Positions 35,401 through 50,400 of a stretch of 64,000 bases of DNA are shown here, piece after piece; the first letter of the stretch is position 1, and each line of letters opens with the position of its first letter. Under the pieces are notes generated by a model that saw only the letters and a program-made list of their open reading frames with translations, made no database searches and was not told where the DNA came from. Made by a program: the position numbers and the translations under genes. The stretch comes from Tyto alba. Lineage: Eukaryota; Chordata; Aves; Strigiformes; Tytonidae. The stretch is from NCBI RefSeq assembly GCF_018691265.1, contig NW_024881316.1, positions 10,228,819 through 10,292,818 on the forward strand, in the 5' to 3' direction.

Positions 35401-38400
35401 CTTAAATGTGGAAGTCACAGCTGTAGGGAGAACGCTTGACTGGTTTTGTATCTTTGAATAACTCGCTTTACAATTGCTCTTACTAACTTAGTAACAGTCT
35501 TTATTTTACATTACTGAAAAGTTCAGTTCCTAGACAATTTTGTATGTTATACTGGTGATTGTTTGTTAATTGTGGTGGCACAGCTCTGTAAATTCACTTC
35601 CAATTACCTGGTCCATTTGAATTACTGTGTTTCACTGAGATTATCATATATGTAGAGGGGGGAAACATTTTTTTCTTAATTAAAAAGAGTGTAATGCTGG
35701 GCCCATGTTACCAGATGGATTGTTTAGTAAGGTGGAGGCTAACTGTTACGTACAAAAATGACTAAAGTTGGTATATAAGGTTTTTACTCTTGAGTTTTTA
35801 AGGGATGTGACGAACAGATCTCCGAATTTAATGATTTTTTTCCTATCATAGACGCTGCTTGGTATGTATCGTTGCACAGATGTACCAGGGGAGTTTGTAT
35901 GGCAACCTGGAACCCTGACACAAGCTGTTACCAAAGGTCATTGGATACTTCTGGAGGATATTGATTATGCTCCTCTGGATGTGGTATGTAGGTTCATGTT
36001 TGCTCTAAGATACTGGTCTTAAGGCCCATACAGCAGTTTTTGTAGTCTAATCACCATGAGTTCTGCATCAGTATGTTGAAAATACTGCTCCTTTAAAAGA
36101 GGTTAGAAACAGTTAACCTGTCGTCATTCACATATTAGCACACTGCATTAATTTTTGTCATTGTTTTAGAGTAGTCATAACACTGCCACTGATGCCAAAA
36201 TTCCCTCTGAAAATTTGAATTGACACAGGTCATGTGCAATGGGTCTTTTAAATCACGTTCTAGTATTTGGAAGGAAATGTGGACCCAAACACCACAGAAT
36301 ATCATCACTGTATTAGAGTGGTGCTTTTAATAACATTTTTTTTAAGTGTGTGATTTTTTTGGTTTTGGGGGTTTTTTTGACTTTTTTTTTTTCCTTACAT
36401 GTTTCTTACCTCTGGCTTGGATATTTAAAATGTGTTGTTGCATTAAGCAATACACATTTTAACAGATTTCATGTTTTCAACTCCAGAATGACTAGTTAGT
36501 GTCGTCCTTCTCTTTTGAAGTAATGTCTGTTGAAAGTGTGTCTTCTGCAAGAACAATGTTGTAGAGATGTTTGGCTATATAGGCCTGTTGGACATTCTGC
36601 AGATAGTTGTTTCCTTTCATATCTGTCTGTAAAGCATCCTTTGTGTGACTAAAGAACCAGACAGTTTGTTTATTGGGTTCTAGGCTTCTGAAATACACGG
36701 AATTTGTAATAAAGTCAAGAAATACTGCTTGTATGTACTATACAGTTTTTCACTGCTAGAGGGTCATGCACTTAGTTGCTTCTGTGGGCTCAGGTCATTG
36801 CACTCATCATAAGCATACCCTGAGTGGTATCCAGCATTCATCTCCCTTTCTTCAGATGCTCCCTGCAGGCATCCTGTCTCCTTTTTCCATATCAAAGTCT
36901 CCATTCTTGCCTCCCCCTGTGCTGAGAGATCATTGTGGTCCTACCTCATTTTTTTCACTTCCATCATTACTACTGTCCTTCTGCATGGAAGGAAAGATTC
37001 TTTAAATAGATACCAAATTCTCCTGGGGATAGCAGGGTATACACTGAATAATGTTGATGTTTGAGATTGACATTTTTGAGATGCAGGTCATCTATGTTCA
37101 GGTAGGTAAAGAAAATAAGGTTTCTAACATGAAAGTGTCTAATAATTCATTTGACAATTCAAAATAAATAGTTTTGATTTGGACTTGCAGTGTAAAGACT
37201 GTCACTTCCATTCTCTTATTAAATCTGGATACAGGAAAAAGAAGGTGGGTAAACATTGCACCTGTGACTTGCACTGCTGAGTAATATTATGGGGGGCATT
37301 GCAGTTCCTGATAGCATCACTTGGAAGTGCAATTGTGGGCACGACAGTTGCTGATAATGTAGTGGTGCTCAGTGGAAGTGCTCTGGCATCTCAAGTGTGC
37401 AGTGAATGTGGATGGGTGTTACAGTTTCACAAAAAAAAAAAAAAAAAAAAAAGTAGTTTTCTTTTCTTCCCCAGATCTCTGTGCTGATTCCTCTTTTGGA
37501 AAAAAGAGAGTTGCTGATTCCTGGTCGTGGTGACTGTTTGAAAGTAGCATCTGGATTCCAGTTTTTCGCGACCAGAAGGTAGGCTTGTAAAGTTAAATGA
37601 GGTTAAGAGCATGGATATCCTATTTAAGTCAAAGACAGGACATGCAAGGTACTTGGGTGGCAGGAGTATTTTATCAGTTTCTACTTAAAAAGCAGTTGAA
37701 GCCACAGAAGTTGTGAAAGGAATTTTTTTACTTTAAAGCAGCCTTATATGACTACTAGGTGAATCCAGTCTTTGTACAGAAAGGTCACTTCAACAAGGCT
37801 GAAGGAATGAAACTTGCTGGAGGGAACCACACAAAACCAATCCCTCACCAAAACAGAATACCGCTCTCAGCAGTTACTGTGTGAAGAAGGTTTATGATTG
37901 ATATTCATAAGGTGTCTTGACTTGCTAGTTTTAATACTGCCTGTGTAAAATATTTCTTAGTTTTGCTGATCTTGGGGTAGTTGGTAGTCTGACTACCGGA
38001 TGATTAGTTTTCTGAATTTTGTTTTTTATTGCAACTCCTTGAACAGTTGTACACATGTGTTCCCTGGAAGGTACTTTTTGTTTTTTTAAGAGTGCCATGA
38101 ATAATTTTAACTGAACCCTGCAAAAAGAAATAGAAGGAAAATTTTAAAGAAAATCTGATTTGTGAAAGTCTTGTGTCCATATAGATGTTTGTAATATTTT
38201 CTAACCAGAAAAAGATTTAAGGTATTGTCCCTGTTGATTGCACTGTAGTAATGGCTCATGCATCAGGTGTCAAAATGTCTTCTTGTGTACTATGAGATAA
38301 TATTATGTCAAGATTAAAGGTTAGAATATCTAGAAGGGGAATGGTTTCATGGTTTTCAATTTTTTTGTAGTTTACTTCAAAGCCTTTAACTAATTTTCCT

Positions 38401-41400
38401 GCATTTTGTCTTCCTGCCATAAATTTGTTCTTTTCTGTGATTGATCTATTTTTTCTGGACTTGAGTCTTTTTGTTTCAATTATCGTTTAGTTGCCTCATC
38501 TCCCAAGATGTTATTCTTCTATATACTTGGTCAACAGTTTGTATAGCAGCAAATTATAGTTTCCGTTGGGCTAGTTACAGTAGATTCAATGTCTGTTGCA
38601 GTTTCCAGCTGTGGAATATTATTTAAAAACACAAAAAAAAACCCAAACCACAAAAAACAAACTAAAAACCAAACCAAGCAAAAAAAACCACCAGAAAACA
38701 AAGACCAAAACACAAACCCAATATCTAATGCTTTGCACGTGCAAGGCTACTTCCACAGTGGGTATAACACATAGCTGCATAGTTATTTGTGCAGTAAAAA
38801 AAGAACCAACCAAACCAAAACATAAACAAACAAAAAAACCGAACCAACCAAAACCAAACCAAAACAAACAAAGAAACCAAACCAAAACAAAAAAAACAAA
38901 CCAGTCCAAAATAAAGTGTGAGGGAACAGGGACTAGAGATGCTTTTCCAGCATCTCTGCAATAGAGCACTCATACTTTAGGAACTATGGAAGATATTTCT
39001 CAGGCCACTTCTGTCAGGCTCCTCTCTTTACAAAGGCTTCAGTATGTTGATGCTGATAGACTTAACTTATTGCCAGTCATCTTTCTGCAAGTATCTCTGT
39101 GGAGATTTTGCACCATGAGAGGAAAAACACTGTGATAAAAGAACATAATTTGAAAAGCAGAGATAGGCGAGGTAGGGTTTGTGATGTACAGTGACAAACA
39201 GTGGGTGATCTATGCATGTGTATTATGCTGTAGCAGCAGTATGTAACATGCTCTTTAATGCACAGGAATGCACTGAAAATGTTGAATTCTTCAGCAAGAC
39301 GCCATATGCTGTGTTTCTTCATGTTGCTTTGATTTAGGATATTCAGTTGTGGCGGAGGTTGGTACAGGCAGCAAAACAGCCACGCTGCTCTCTTGGACAA
39401 ATATTGGACCAAAATACATCTGGATAACATGAGTACAGGAGAACTCAAGGAGGTATGCTTTATTGTGGCATGTGAATAATTGTTTCAGTTAAGGGTAATA
39501 AATGTTTTTCAGTAATAAATTTTATATTTATTTTTATCTGAGTTCCACAATACACACTTCTAATTTCAGCTTTATCCTGCCAATTTTGAAGTAAATGGTC
39601 AGTTTGTCAAGAAAATTTGAAGTGAATTGGACAAAGATTCCTGGAACTTGCCTTGACACAGTTCTGCTTTGAATGAGTCTAAGAATCTAATTACTTTGCT
39701 GTTTATTAGCCCACACTGATTTAAAAACAGAGAAAAAGTTAAGTTCAGTCTAATTCTGCATTCTAACCTGTGTGATGAAAAACAGTCGGTCAGTTATCAG
39801 TTACAAATAACTGTTTCTATTATCATATTTTGTTAGCATCTCTAGGGAATGTTTGCTTTGTATAGTCCTTCAAAAAATTAAAGGAGCCCAGGGCCTTAAT
39901 TAAAACAGAATTCTCTGGAGATTCTCCTTGTGGTACAGAGCTCAGAATAGGATCTGAATTTAAAACGGCTTTGCCTAAGGGAAAAGGGAATGGTAGTCTC
40001 CAGAAGAAGAATTGGGGAGGAAGTTCTAAATTTTCTAGAATAAAGATAGTTTTTCAATAGGATTCCTTCACTCTCTGTGATATCTGTGTATTTCTCCTTG
40101 TTGTCATTTTTGTCATTTGTCAGCGAATTGCTAGGAATAGGGCAAGAATGGCACTTATTTTGTATTTGTAGATCGTGTTGGAGGGGAAGCAAGTAGATAC
40201 AGGGGGAGGGCTCTGCAGACAGTTTGCTGGACATACACACACTTGTGTACTGTAGCTGCTTCTACTACAAATAAATCCACGTGGGCAGGAATTCTAGGAA
40301 TCTCACAGCTTCATTATTAAAAAAATATGTGGCTGAACTGGTGTCGAAGATTACCTCCAGAAGGGACCAATATTCATGTAAATCTTGTCTGTCAAAACCT
40401 TAAAAAAAGGAAGATTCGGTGCTAACTCTGTCACTTACCACTAGGTTCTTTCTGTTCTTTTTTTGTAACTTTGTAGCTCAAGTCACAAAAACATATACAT
40501 TAAACACTGTAAGATTCTGTAGTAGTAGTAGAAGAGACAGTGGTAGAAAATACCCACATGCCTGTCTTGAAAGTTGACTAGTGTTCTTCTGGATAATTTT
40601 AAAAGTCAGTCTGGCAGGGAAGGACCAGTGTTCCTGGCCTGTATCTGTGAAAATTATTTTGGGAAGCAGCAATTTTGGTTGGCAAGCTTTAGTGGAGAGA
40701 ACTGAGCTGAAAGGAAATTACAGAATAAAAATTAGCCCCTTAATGTATCTTTGTCAGCACAGTGGATAGACAATCCAAATACTCAAAAAAACTTCAGTCA
40801 TAAAAAGGACAGAAGGTAAGAACTTTTCCTGGTTGAGAAACTGTATGGTCACAAATCAAGTTTAAATAGGGTTGAATGTACCTTTTGTTCTTCCTGTTGG
40901 TATTTGTGCAAATATATTAAGTGAATTAGAGTTGAGTTGACAAAATTCACTTGGCATCCAAATTGGTACCATACAAGTCACAGTAACTGATTTTCTTCAA
41001 ATGAGAGATTCCAAGAGAATAGTTTTGTGCAGTTTGCTACCTGAAATATCTGATGAAGTGTATCCTACTAAAATTTGGGGAGCTGGTGGTTTCCTTCCAA
41101 TGCTAAATATTTTTATTTGTTTGTTTTGTTTTTGTTTTGTTTCTAATTTTTTCAGGTTCTTCAAAAGAGGTACCCCAATCTTGCTCTTGTAACTGATCAC
41201 TTGCTAGACATTTACATTGACCTTACAGGAGGCAAGTATCAGGCATCAGAAAATGGTGCTTCTGGCTCTGGGCACATACCAGAAGATTCATCAGAATCAA
41301 GATCAGAAAATAAGAAACCAAATCTGGAGGGACGAGAATTATCTCTAAGGTTATCTTTCCTTATATGTTTGTTAGAAAGAAATTTAGTCAGCTAGCTGCA

Positions 41401-44400
41401 GAGATAGAGTTTATTTTTGTTATTTTTCTTACTTTTTAAAAAATACTGATAAAAGTTTGAATAATTAAACTGTAATTTAAAAAAAAACTGGGAAAATCCA
41501 TTTTTCATTTTAAAATAATGATAACTTTTCAAAAAAACTCAATCAGAATTATTTAATACTTCTATTTTCTTTTTTTCTCTTTTTTTTGAGGAGAAAGTAC
41601 AGGTTTTGTTATATGTGGTGCTGAGTTGATATCAAGCCATATGGATTACTTCTCAATTCATTTTAACACAGAATACCGGTTCTAATTCAGAACTGAAATA
41701 TACTGTATAATGTTGTCAAAATAGCTAGTAGATAATATATGCAATTGCTGAAAATGTTTGCTTATTTAGATAATTTCGTATTAGACACTCACAGCATTCT
41801 AACTTAGAGGACTGAAAATATCCAGGTCTGTAGAGTACTATTAATTTCAGAATTTTTATGATGAAATGCAGCTTGACGTTCAATTAACTTCTTCCTCTCA
41901 TACCAAATGTCAGTTCTCCTCCTGTGGAATTTCTGTAACGTGTAGTGCTTTGTGAATTAGTCAGTAAATACTAGGTGTGGGTAGTACCTCATATTTTTGG
42001 GAAGCATCAGAATGCCACTAATTTTGAACACAGCAGATGTTTTTCTAGACTTAGATGTTTCCTTTTCTTGCCTTTCATAAGATTTTGTTGATAAAGAATC
42101 AGTATCTTGAAAAAATAGTTTTTTATACATTTCTGGATTACAAGCTGGCTACTTTCCATTTTTTCAATTTCATAATTATTTTATGGTTTAATGGGGTGTG
42201 TATTATCTATTTCTAAGCAACGTATCTGAAAGCAACACTATTGGTCTTTATGTACTCAGCTACTCTTTAGATTTAGCATCCTATTTATAGGTGTCTTCCT
42301 GTGTACAACGTGCACAACAACTAAATGCAATTGCCAGAAGACGATGGAATGACCTAAGCTGAACATGAAAGAAAGCACTATGCATTTTGGTTTAACTGTC
42401 CCAAATCTTGGTTTTCTTTTTAGAGACTTACTGAATTGGTGTAGCAGGATTGCTTACAACTTCGACAGTAATTCTTCAACCACATCAGTGAATATTTTTC
42501 AGGAGGTGCGGTAAGACTTGATCCAGAAATTGCTTACCCAAATTCTATCATTGTCTCACAAATATTAAAATACTCTACTTGGGAATGTGAGATGGGAATT
42601 TATGTTTAGTTTTATCTGAAGCGATTGTACTGTAGTTGTAATGTTTGTGATCTGTCTGTTGGAGGCTTTCCTTATTACTAAGAAAGTTGTTTGCAGTAAT
42701 GTACTGAAAACCAATCCAGAGTTACTATTGTCTTACAAACAAAGTGCTGCAACATAATTTTAAGTGATAGAAACTGGGATTGCATATGACTGAGAGTAAA
42801 AGTTTTAAGATCTTTCCTTTTTTTTTGTAATATGAGGCTTCTCTCCTACTTTCCTACGTATCATTTTACATTCCAGGTTTGGAATTTCTCAGGTGTGCAT
42901 CAATCAGGGGTATTTCTAAGACTGAGATCTTACAACGTTACTTCCTTCTCCATTTTGGTCCATTCATTTACAGATAGCTTCTGTGACTGGGCACTGAAAA
43001 GTTTTTACTTTCAGTAGAAACCCACTACACTACAAAGTTTAGAAATTCTCATTACATCTTTTTGAACTCCATTGTTTGACTTGATCTATGGACAATAAAA
43101 TAATTTTATTTATCATGGCTGGACTGGATTCAGGCTCATTTAAATTAAGATAGTGCTTGTCAGATCATATCATACAAAATGTGTATATTGAAAAAGTTGG
43201 TTTGTTTTCCTCTTGACAGGCATTGGACTGTTTCACAGCTATGCTGTCCAGCCAAGGGAGCAGACAGAAAATGGCAAAAGTTATTGGAAGTAAACTAAAC
43301 ATTTCCAAGAAAAAGGTATGCTGAGCTATAACTAACATGGTGTGTATTGGTAATATTCTATAACTTACAATTTTTCTAGTGATTAATTTAAATGTGTTCT
43401 GCTATTTTTCTTAAAAATTATGCCCATCTCTGTCCCAAACATTTTTTTTTTTTTCCTCTCCGTGCTGTCCCAGGATCAACTTTTTTCTTCTTTGTTATTT
43501 TCAACTACATTTTTTTTCTCTGGAAGTTCCAGTGAAGCTGTTTCAGAGCAGATTGCAAATGGCCTTATCATGCAAAAGAAGGATCACATAGCTGGAACAG
43601 CGCAGTTGCCTAAGCACATGGTACTGATAGATGCACAGAGTAGTAAAGACTGTTTCTTCGTTGGTGGTTCCAGTGAACTTTAATCACTTAAATGAAGAGA
43701 TGAGAGGGAAGCATAATCTTCCTTACTACTTGTCCTGTACTCATTGATTCCAAAATCAAGTACCTCTCTTGAGGCTAGTAACTCTATATATTAATAGTAT
43801 GTGATATAAATGCCTGAGTGAAACTAAATCATTACTTTGTCAGCTACTTCTGACTACAGAAGTTTGATTGCAGGGAAAATCCCCTCCTTTGTTATTTTAA
43901 CACAGAAAAACTTGCCAGTTGTGTGGACAGATGGATCCTTGAAACTTCTGTGGATTTTTCTGTTTCTCCTTCTTCCTTCGGATTATTTCAATACAGAAAT
44001 GTATTGTCCTCTGCCAATGGCAAAATATCCTTGTTTACACAGAGATATTCACCAGGGTTTTTAAGGGAGGTTGTTTATTATTAAAGTGTTCCCAGGTTCA
44101 AGTTTATGTAGTTGAAGTACCATGGAAGTAGATAAAGTAGAAATATAATGGCATAGACCCATTAACAGGTTATTGAATGGAAAGATGTTGTTTGTACAGA
44201 CAATAAGACTTATGAAGTCCTTCAGTATTTTAGGTGATGAGTATGTAAAACCTGCAAAATATAAAATCTTACCATGAAAAATTAGCTTGCTGCAAAATAA
44301 TACTGGTAGCATAGCATGGGTGTTCTTACTGTATTGTTGTAGGCAACATTAGGATTGGAAATGTTGATACTTTTTTTGCAGGTAGAGTTCTTTTGTGAAC

Positions 44401-47400
44401 TCTATAAACCAGAAATCCTAATACGGGAACAAGAAGTCGCTGTGGGAAGAGTGCATCTCATGAAGAAACAAACACAGACTCTCACTGTACAGAGGTAGTG
44501 TATCTTGTAGCTTCTGTGTGAATCAAAATATTTTGTGGTGGAATACAACAGATTGGAAGTCACCGCATTAAAAAGAATGCAGATTGGCTAGTCTCACTCT
44601 AATGGAAGGAACATGATCTGAGTTTTACCTTGTGTATCTTTAAGGCTGCTTGCATCATACTTATGGTAGCCAAAGCATGGAGATTTTCAGCTTCTTTTGA
44701 ACTAGAGTTTCTTCAAAGCAGTGTGGATCCACAGCTGTTATAACAAGATTTTGATTATCTATCTTTGTAAAGGAAGAACTTTGTAGTATATGGCACTACC
44801 TCCACTGGCCAGGAAGTTCTTTGAATGCTCTCAATTTCTACATTGTATCTTGAGAAAAAGAAGTATCTTATAAGTGTATCTTGGAACTAATATTTTCCAA
44901 ACCTGTATTTTTAATTAAAAAATTTAAAAAGATCCTAAATTCCACCAGTCCTCTGAAAAAATAATAAAGGTAAAAATGAAATGAGCTCCTTGATAAATTT
45001 TGGTTTTGAATTGCTTCCTGTGTTCCTTCAGAGCAAAACAAACCTTTGCTGCCACACGGCCATCTGCAGTATTGATTGAACAGCTTGCAGTTTGTGTTGT
45101 TAAAGGAGAACCTGTGCTTTTGGTTGGTGAAACAGGAACTGGCAAAACCTCAACTGTTCAGTACCTTGCTCATATTACAGGTAAATAAAGTTTGAAGACT
45201 AAATTATATGAAGATGATTTAAAAAAAACCAAACAAACCACAAGTTGATGGTGTTTTCTATTTCTATTTCAAGGACACCATTTGAGGGTTATCAACATGA
45301 ACCAACAGAGTGACACGGCAGATCTGTTAGGGGGGTGAGTCAGTGACTGCTGTTTTGTCTGTTCTGCATAACAAATTGGCAGTATCAGAACAAGTTTCTA
45401 ACGCTGTCAAAGAATTGGGTTTAGACACATCTGTTATAGTAGCGGTAATGTCTTTAAGGAACATGTTTCCTTGCAGAAACCTTGTTGTCATCACTGAATG
45501 ACAGAGACAGTTTTACTGAATTGTGTGCACATCTGTATGTGATGAAGTCACTTAAAAGCACAACCCAATGTCTCTTTAAAATGCCTAAGCTGTTCAATAT
45601 AAACAATGGACATACTCGTTGGTAGTGGTAAAAATGTTATACTTATCAGGGTGGTCCTGTCTTTATAAAAATCCTGCATATGGCACATTTATCTATGTGC
45701 AATTTTACTTCATTCATTAATTGAGTAAAAAACTTCAGAAACCAGGTTTTGTTCATGCATAATATCGTTGTTTCAGTAACCAGAGTTTTTTAGTTCACAG
45801 ATGGTAGTTCCTGTGTTACGAATAAGTAGTTACTCTTTTGCTTCTCTTCAGGTACAAGCCTGTGGATAACAAGCTGATCTGGCTACCTCTGCGAGAGTCT
45901 TTTGAAGAACTCTTCTCTCAGACATTCTCTAGGAAGAAAAACCAAACGTTCTTGGGACATATTCAGACCTGCTACAGACAGAAACGTTGGCATGATCTGC
46001 TAAAACTAATGCAGCATATTCATAAATCTGCTAGTAATAAGGAAGCAAAAGAAAATGCATCTGGTGAGAACTCAGACTGATCAAGCACACATCATTAGCT
46101 GTGAACCATTGAAGAGTAGATAAGTAGTGGTGAATTTTTTGTTCCCTGAATTTGGGTTTGTGGGTGTGGTTTTGTTTATTTTTTTAATCCCCCTTTATTA
46201 CATCATTCCTTCTGGTTTTGAAAAATGCAATCTCTGTCTACAGCAAGATATTCAAAATACTGTTAGAATAGCAGTTGGTTTTTGTTTTGCCCTTTTTTTT
46301 TTCTTTCCTCCTTTTTCTAACTCATGGCTGCTATTATCTTGTCTGACCTATGGTGCCCTTGACATCTGATCTCCACTCAGCACTTACTTGTTTGCTGTGT
46401 TGGTGAGCAGCCTTCTTTTGTATGTCAGTCTTCCATGTGAATGTCCTCATACTTTGTTTCAGTCCTGTAACCTTGCTAGGTCTCACAAATATATTGTATT
46501 TTAAAAACAATTTTAAAAACTCAGAGTAATAGTCTCTTAGGGTAGTAATGACTTTAAGAGTAATGACTTTAAGAGCTTGCTGATGACTTGGTTTCACTGT
46601 CAGTGATGCAGACTTGCCCAGTGCTTTACTTGTTTCTTGTGGTTTTGTCTCCAAATAACAGTTTTTCTTGTTTTATGCTTCACAACCCGGTTAGTACAAA
46701 GGCAGTATTGATATTTTGCCTTTCATGGACTGGTTTCTGGTTCTAGACCTGCTGAACAAGTAAAGTTGTAGCTTTTATTCAGTATGGGCCAAGTAAACTT
46801 TAATTAAGAATTTTGTCTCCTTTCTTTTAACTGATTCTTCTGAATATGCAGATATTAAAACATGCCCACAAATGTGGTTTAAGAAAAAAAAAAAGAGGTT
46901 TTAAAGACCACTTATTGTCAGTATTAACAATCCTTAAATAAAGACAAGCTGAAATCTGTAACTTACAAAGCTAGTAACTTAAGTCACTATGATGTTGCAT
47001 ATACCCCAGTCTGTGACTTTAAACAAATAACTGAAATAACTGCAATAGTAAATAATGTTATAACTGATAAGCAACAGTGGTTTTACTGGCAGTGAAGCGT
47101 TAATTGTTAATCTGTTCTGTTATAAGGCTTGTAAATTTGGATTTATTTTTATTTAGCTGAGATGTCTCTTTCTGTCTCTGGGAATTGGAGAGTGGTAACA
47201 CTCATGCTGGAACCAAGTGCAGCATAAGTATTTGTTCCTAAGCTAGGATGTGCTGGAATGAATAGCAAATTCTCTGTGCCTATATATCACTAGTGTTCAA
47301 CTAAATTAAAAAAAAACAAAAACAAAAAAAACCCCAAAAAAAACGAACAAAAAAAAAAAAACCCACACAAAAAACCCCCCAAACAAACAAACAAAAAAAA

Positions 47401-50400
47401 AACAAACCCCCAAAATCAAACAAACAAAAAAAGCCAACAACGAAACAAAAACAAACCAGCAAAATTTATTTTTAATTCATGAGATGACATCTGTAGAACT
47501 TGTGTTTCCTTTGCTCAGCCAAGTTTACTCTTGTATCTGTGCTTGAAACAGCTTGATTAAAACACTGTTAAACATTTTTTGTGCTGTTGTTCTGATGGTA
47601 CCAGCTTAGATTTTTTTTCTTCCTTACAGGCTCACCACTGAAGGAAAAATGGGAGGCATTTGGTCTTAAACTGAATCATGCTCATCAACAGATGAAAATG
47701 ACAGAAAATGCTCTTCTCTTTGCATTTGTTGAGGTATTTACAGATTTGCATTTTGATGCTAGGAAGAGTAAAGAGAAGCATTTAAAAGTCTTTACAATCA
47801 GTATTATATAAATAACTTCCTGGCAAGAATCTTGCTTTGAAGTAAAACTTGTTCCATGATAACTTTGGAATGAAGTGTGCTACTTGAAGGAGGCGGTGGT
47901 TAGATGAGGGTTGGGAGAATGTTTTGTGGTAACACATGAATTCAATGATGTATAATAGGAACTAGGACCAGTATGATAAAAGAATATTAGCAATATGTCA
48001 TATCATCTTGACTAGTCTCCAGTAGGCTCCTGCCTAGGGATTCCTGTGAAGGATTTAATATTAAGAATCTGTGCTATTTATCTAGAAGCGATTTTTTTGA
48101 AATGTTTCAAACCCATCGTATAATGTCCTAATAAAATTAAGTGTGATTAGGGAGATGAAGGTTTATGCATGTTTGTTCCTTGTCACCCTCTTAGTCTGAA
48201 TATATGCTCTCACATTTTATGTAAAATCTGTAAAATATTGACCCAGTCCTCTTTCTAAAAAATTACTGTATGAATAGTTGGACAGCCTGTGACTTAAGTA
48301 CAGTTTTAATTAATAAGATATAGTTCCCTGAGGAACATAATGTTACTTGTGTCGTTGTTTGGATTTCTTTAGATTAACTGTCTTCATTTTCATAGTGGTG
48401 ACAGTGAAGCTTACGCACCACAGTGACAGATATGACCGACAAGCAGCATTTCACAAATAAGAGAGCTTAAATCTATTATTTCTGAGGCAATCTAAATGGT
48501 AACTGATAATGGTGATAACTGTCTGGCTTCTGTGACTTGCAAAATAATTGATATTATCAAGTGAGAGCAGTAAAACTGCTACTGCTGTAAAAGGTCTGGG
48601 ATTGCCATTTGTCTAATCAACCCATAGACTACAAAACAAGTATTTACAGTATACAGATGCTTCAGTTGATATATCATTGCTGGTGACATGATTAACAAAT
48701 TGATCTTATTTTTAGGGTACTCTGGCACAAGCAGTAAAAAAAGGAGAGTGGATTTTATTGGATGAGATTAACTTGGCTGCAGCAGAGACTTTAGAGTGCC
48801 TGAGTGGTTTATTGGAAGGATCATCTGGGTCCCTGGTGTTATTAGACAGAGGAGACACAGGTACTATTTCTGTGCTTGCTTATGCTATATCTTGCTGTCC
48901 AGTTAGTTGAATTCGCTGTCCTATATTGCTCAAAATAAGCTGAGAACATTTACCATTAAAATGAATGTGTGCAGAAGAGAATAATGTGTTCTTTCCAGAC
49001 TTCATATGTTTATGCAAGAAGTGGGAGTTTTAATTCACTATGGTTCAGGAGATTTCAGCATGTGGAAATTGTAGTTTTTGCTTCTTTGGACTTTACCAGG
49101 AACAGATCTCTAGTGCCCTCAGTAAGAATTGCTGTCTCTAAAGACTATTCGAGGAGTGTAACATTTCTTTTTAATGAAGTTGAGGTAGCTTGACTTACAG
49201 GATATGAGGTTCAGTTGCTACTGTAGTAATTGTCTTCCACTGATCCTGCAAATATATTCTCCAGCTAGAAATGTATGTATAAGGCCTTTGCTTTTTCTGA
49301 GTCCCTGTGGGTTTACCCTGGCTAAGCACCCATACAGGGGCTCACATCTCCCACACCACCACCCCTCAGCAAGATGAGGAGAAAGAATAGGAAAAGCAAA
49401 AGCAAGAAAACTCCCATGAAACAAGTGATGCAAAGGCAGTCACTAGCCAGCTCCCACAAGCAGATCAAAGTCCAGCCAGTCTAAGTGGCAGCCACCTTGG
49501 AAGACAAAAATCACCGCCTCCTCCTTCCTGTGCTCCCTGTTCTTATTGCTGAGCATGATGCTATACAGTAGGGAATATCAGTTTGGCCAGTTGAGGTTAG
49601 CTGTCCCAAGTGTTTCCTCCCAGCCTTTTGCTCACTCCCAGCCTAGTTGGCTGTGGGAGGGAAGGTAGAGTGGGGGAGAAGAGAAAGCCTTGATGCTGTG
49701 CCAGCACAATTGACAATAGCCAAGACATTGGGGTGTTCTTGACAGTACCACAGGGGCTGCTGTGAAGAGAATTAACTTGTATGAGCTTCCTGTGCTGGGG
49801 TTTCTTCCTCACCAGGGGAAGCACTGGCCATTGTTCTGACAGAGACAAAAGGAGTTCCAAGTTAGGGCTTATATAATTTTTGAAATATTTGTGGTGTTAA
49901 AATAAAAGTCAGAGTTTCACTTGCCTGTGGCTGTTGTGAAGATGTAGAGATACTTCTGATAAAATAACATGGGGTTACTCTAAAAACTTTTCACTCTGGC
50001 ATTTTAAGAAAATTTAGTAGTGCAATATAGTAGAAAACTGACTTAGATGAAATATATCTCATTTAACATAATAAATATCTTGTGTTTAGCATTAACCTTA
50101 TGTCTCTTACTTCTGTTTTCCTTCAGAGCCTCTGGTCCGTCACCCTGATTTCCGTTTGTTTGCATGCATGAATCCAGCTACAGATGTTGGAAAGAGAAAT
50201 CTTCCTCCAGGAATAAGAAACAGGTAGGAAGTAATGATTCTGTGACAAAATACTTAGTTGCTGTATTTTTCAGTGCTTAACTAGCTTCACAAATTGAACC
50301 AGTAAAGAATGCCTTATTTGAAGCCCAAGGATATAAGACTGAATGCAAACTAACTTCCTGTGAGAGCTGCTTTTCACATCATGGTGAAGGTTTTTCATGA

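Noticed and set aside
34369..45180. Separate ATPase genes suggested by isolated Walker A frames
   Set aside because: They are exons of MDN1: phases match, order equals the human protein, and each is bounded by splice sites.
49597..49860. Minus-strand 87-codon frame
   Set aside because: Overlaps degraded LTR copy 4.
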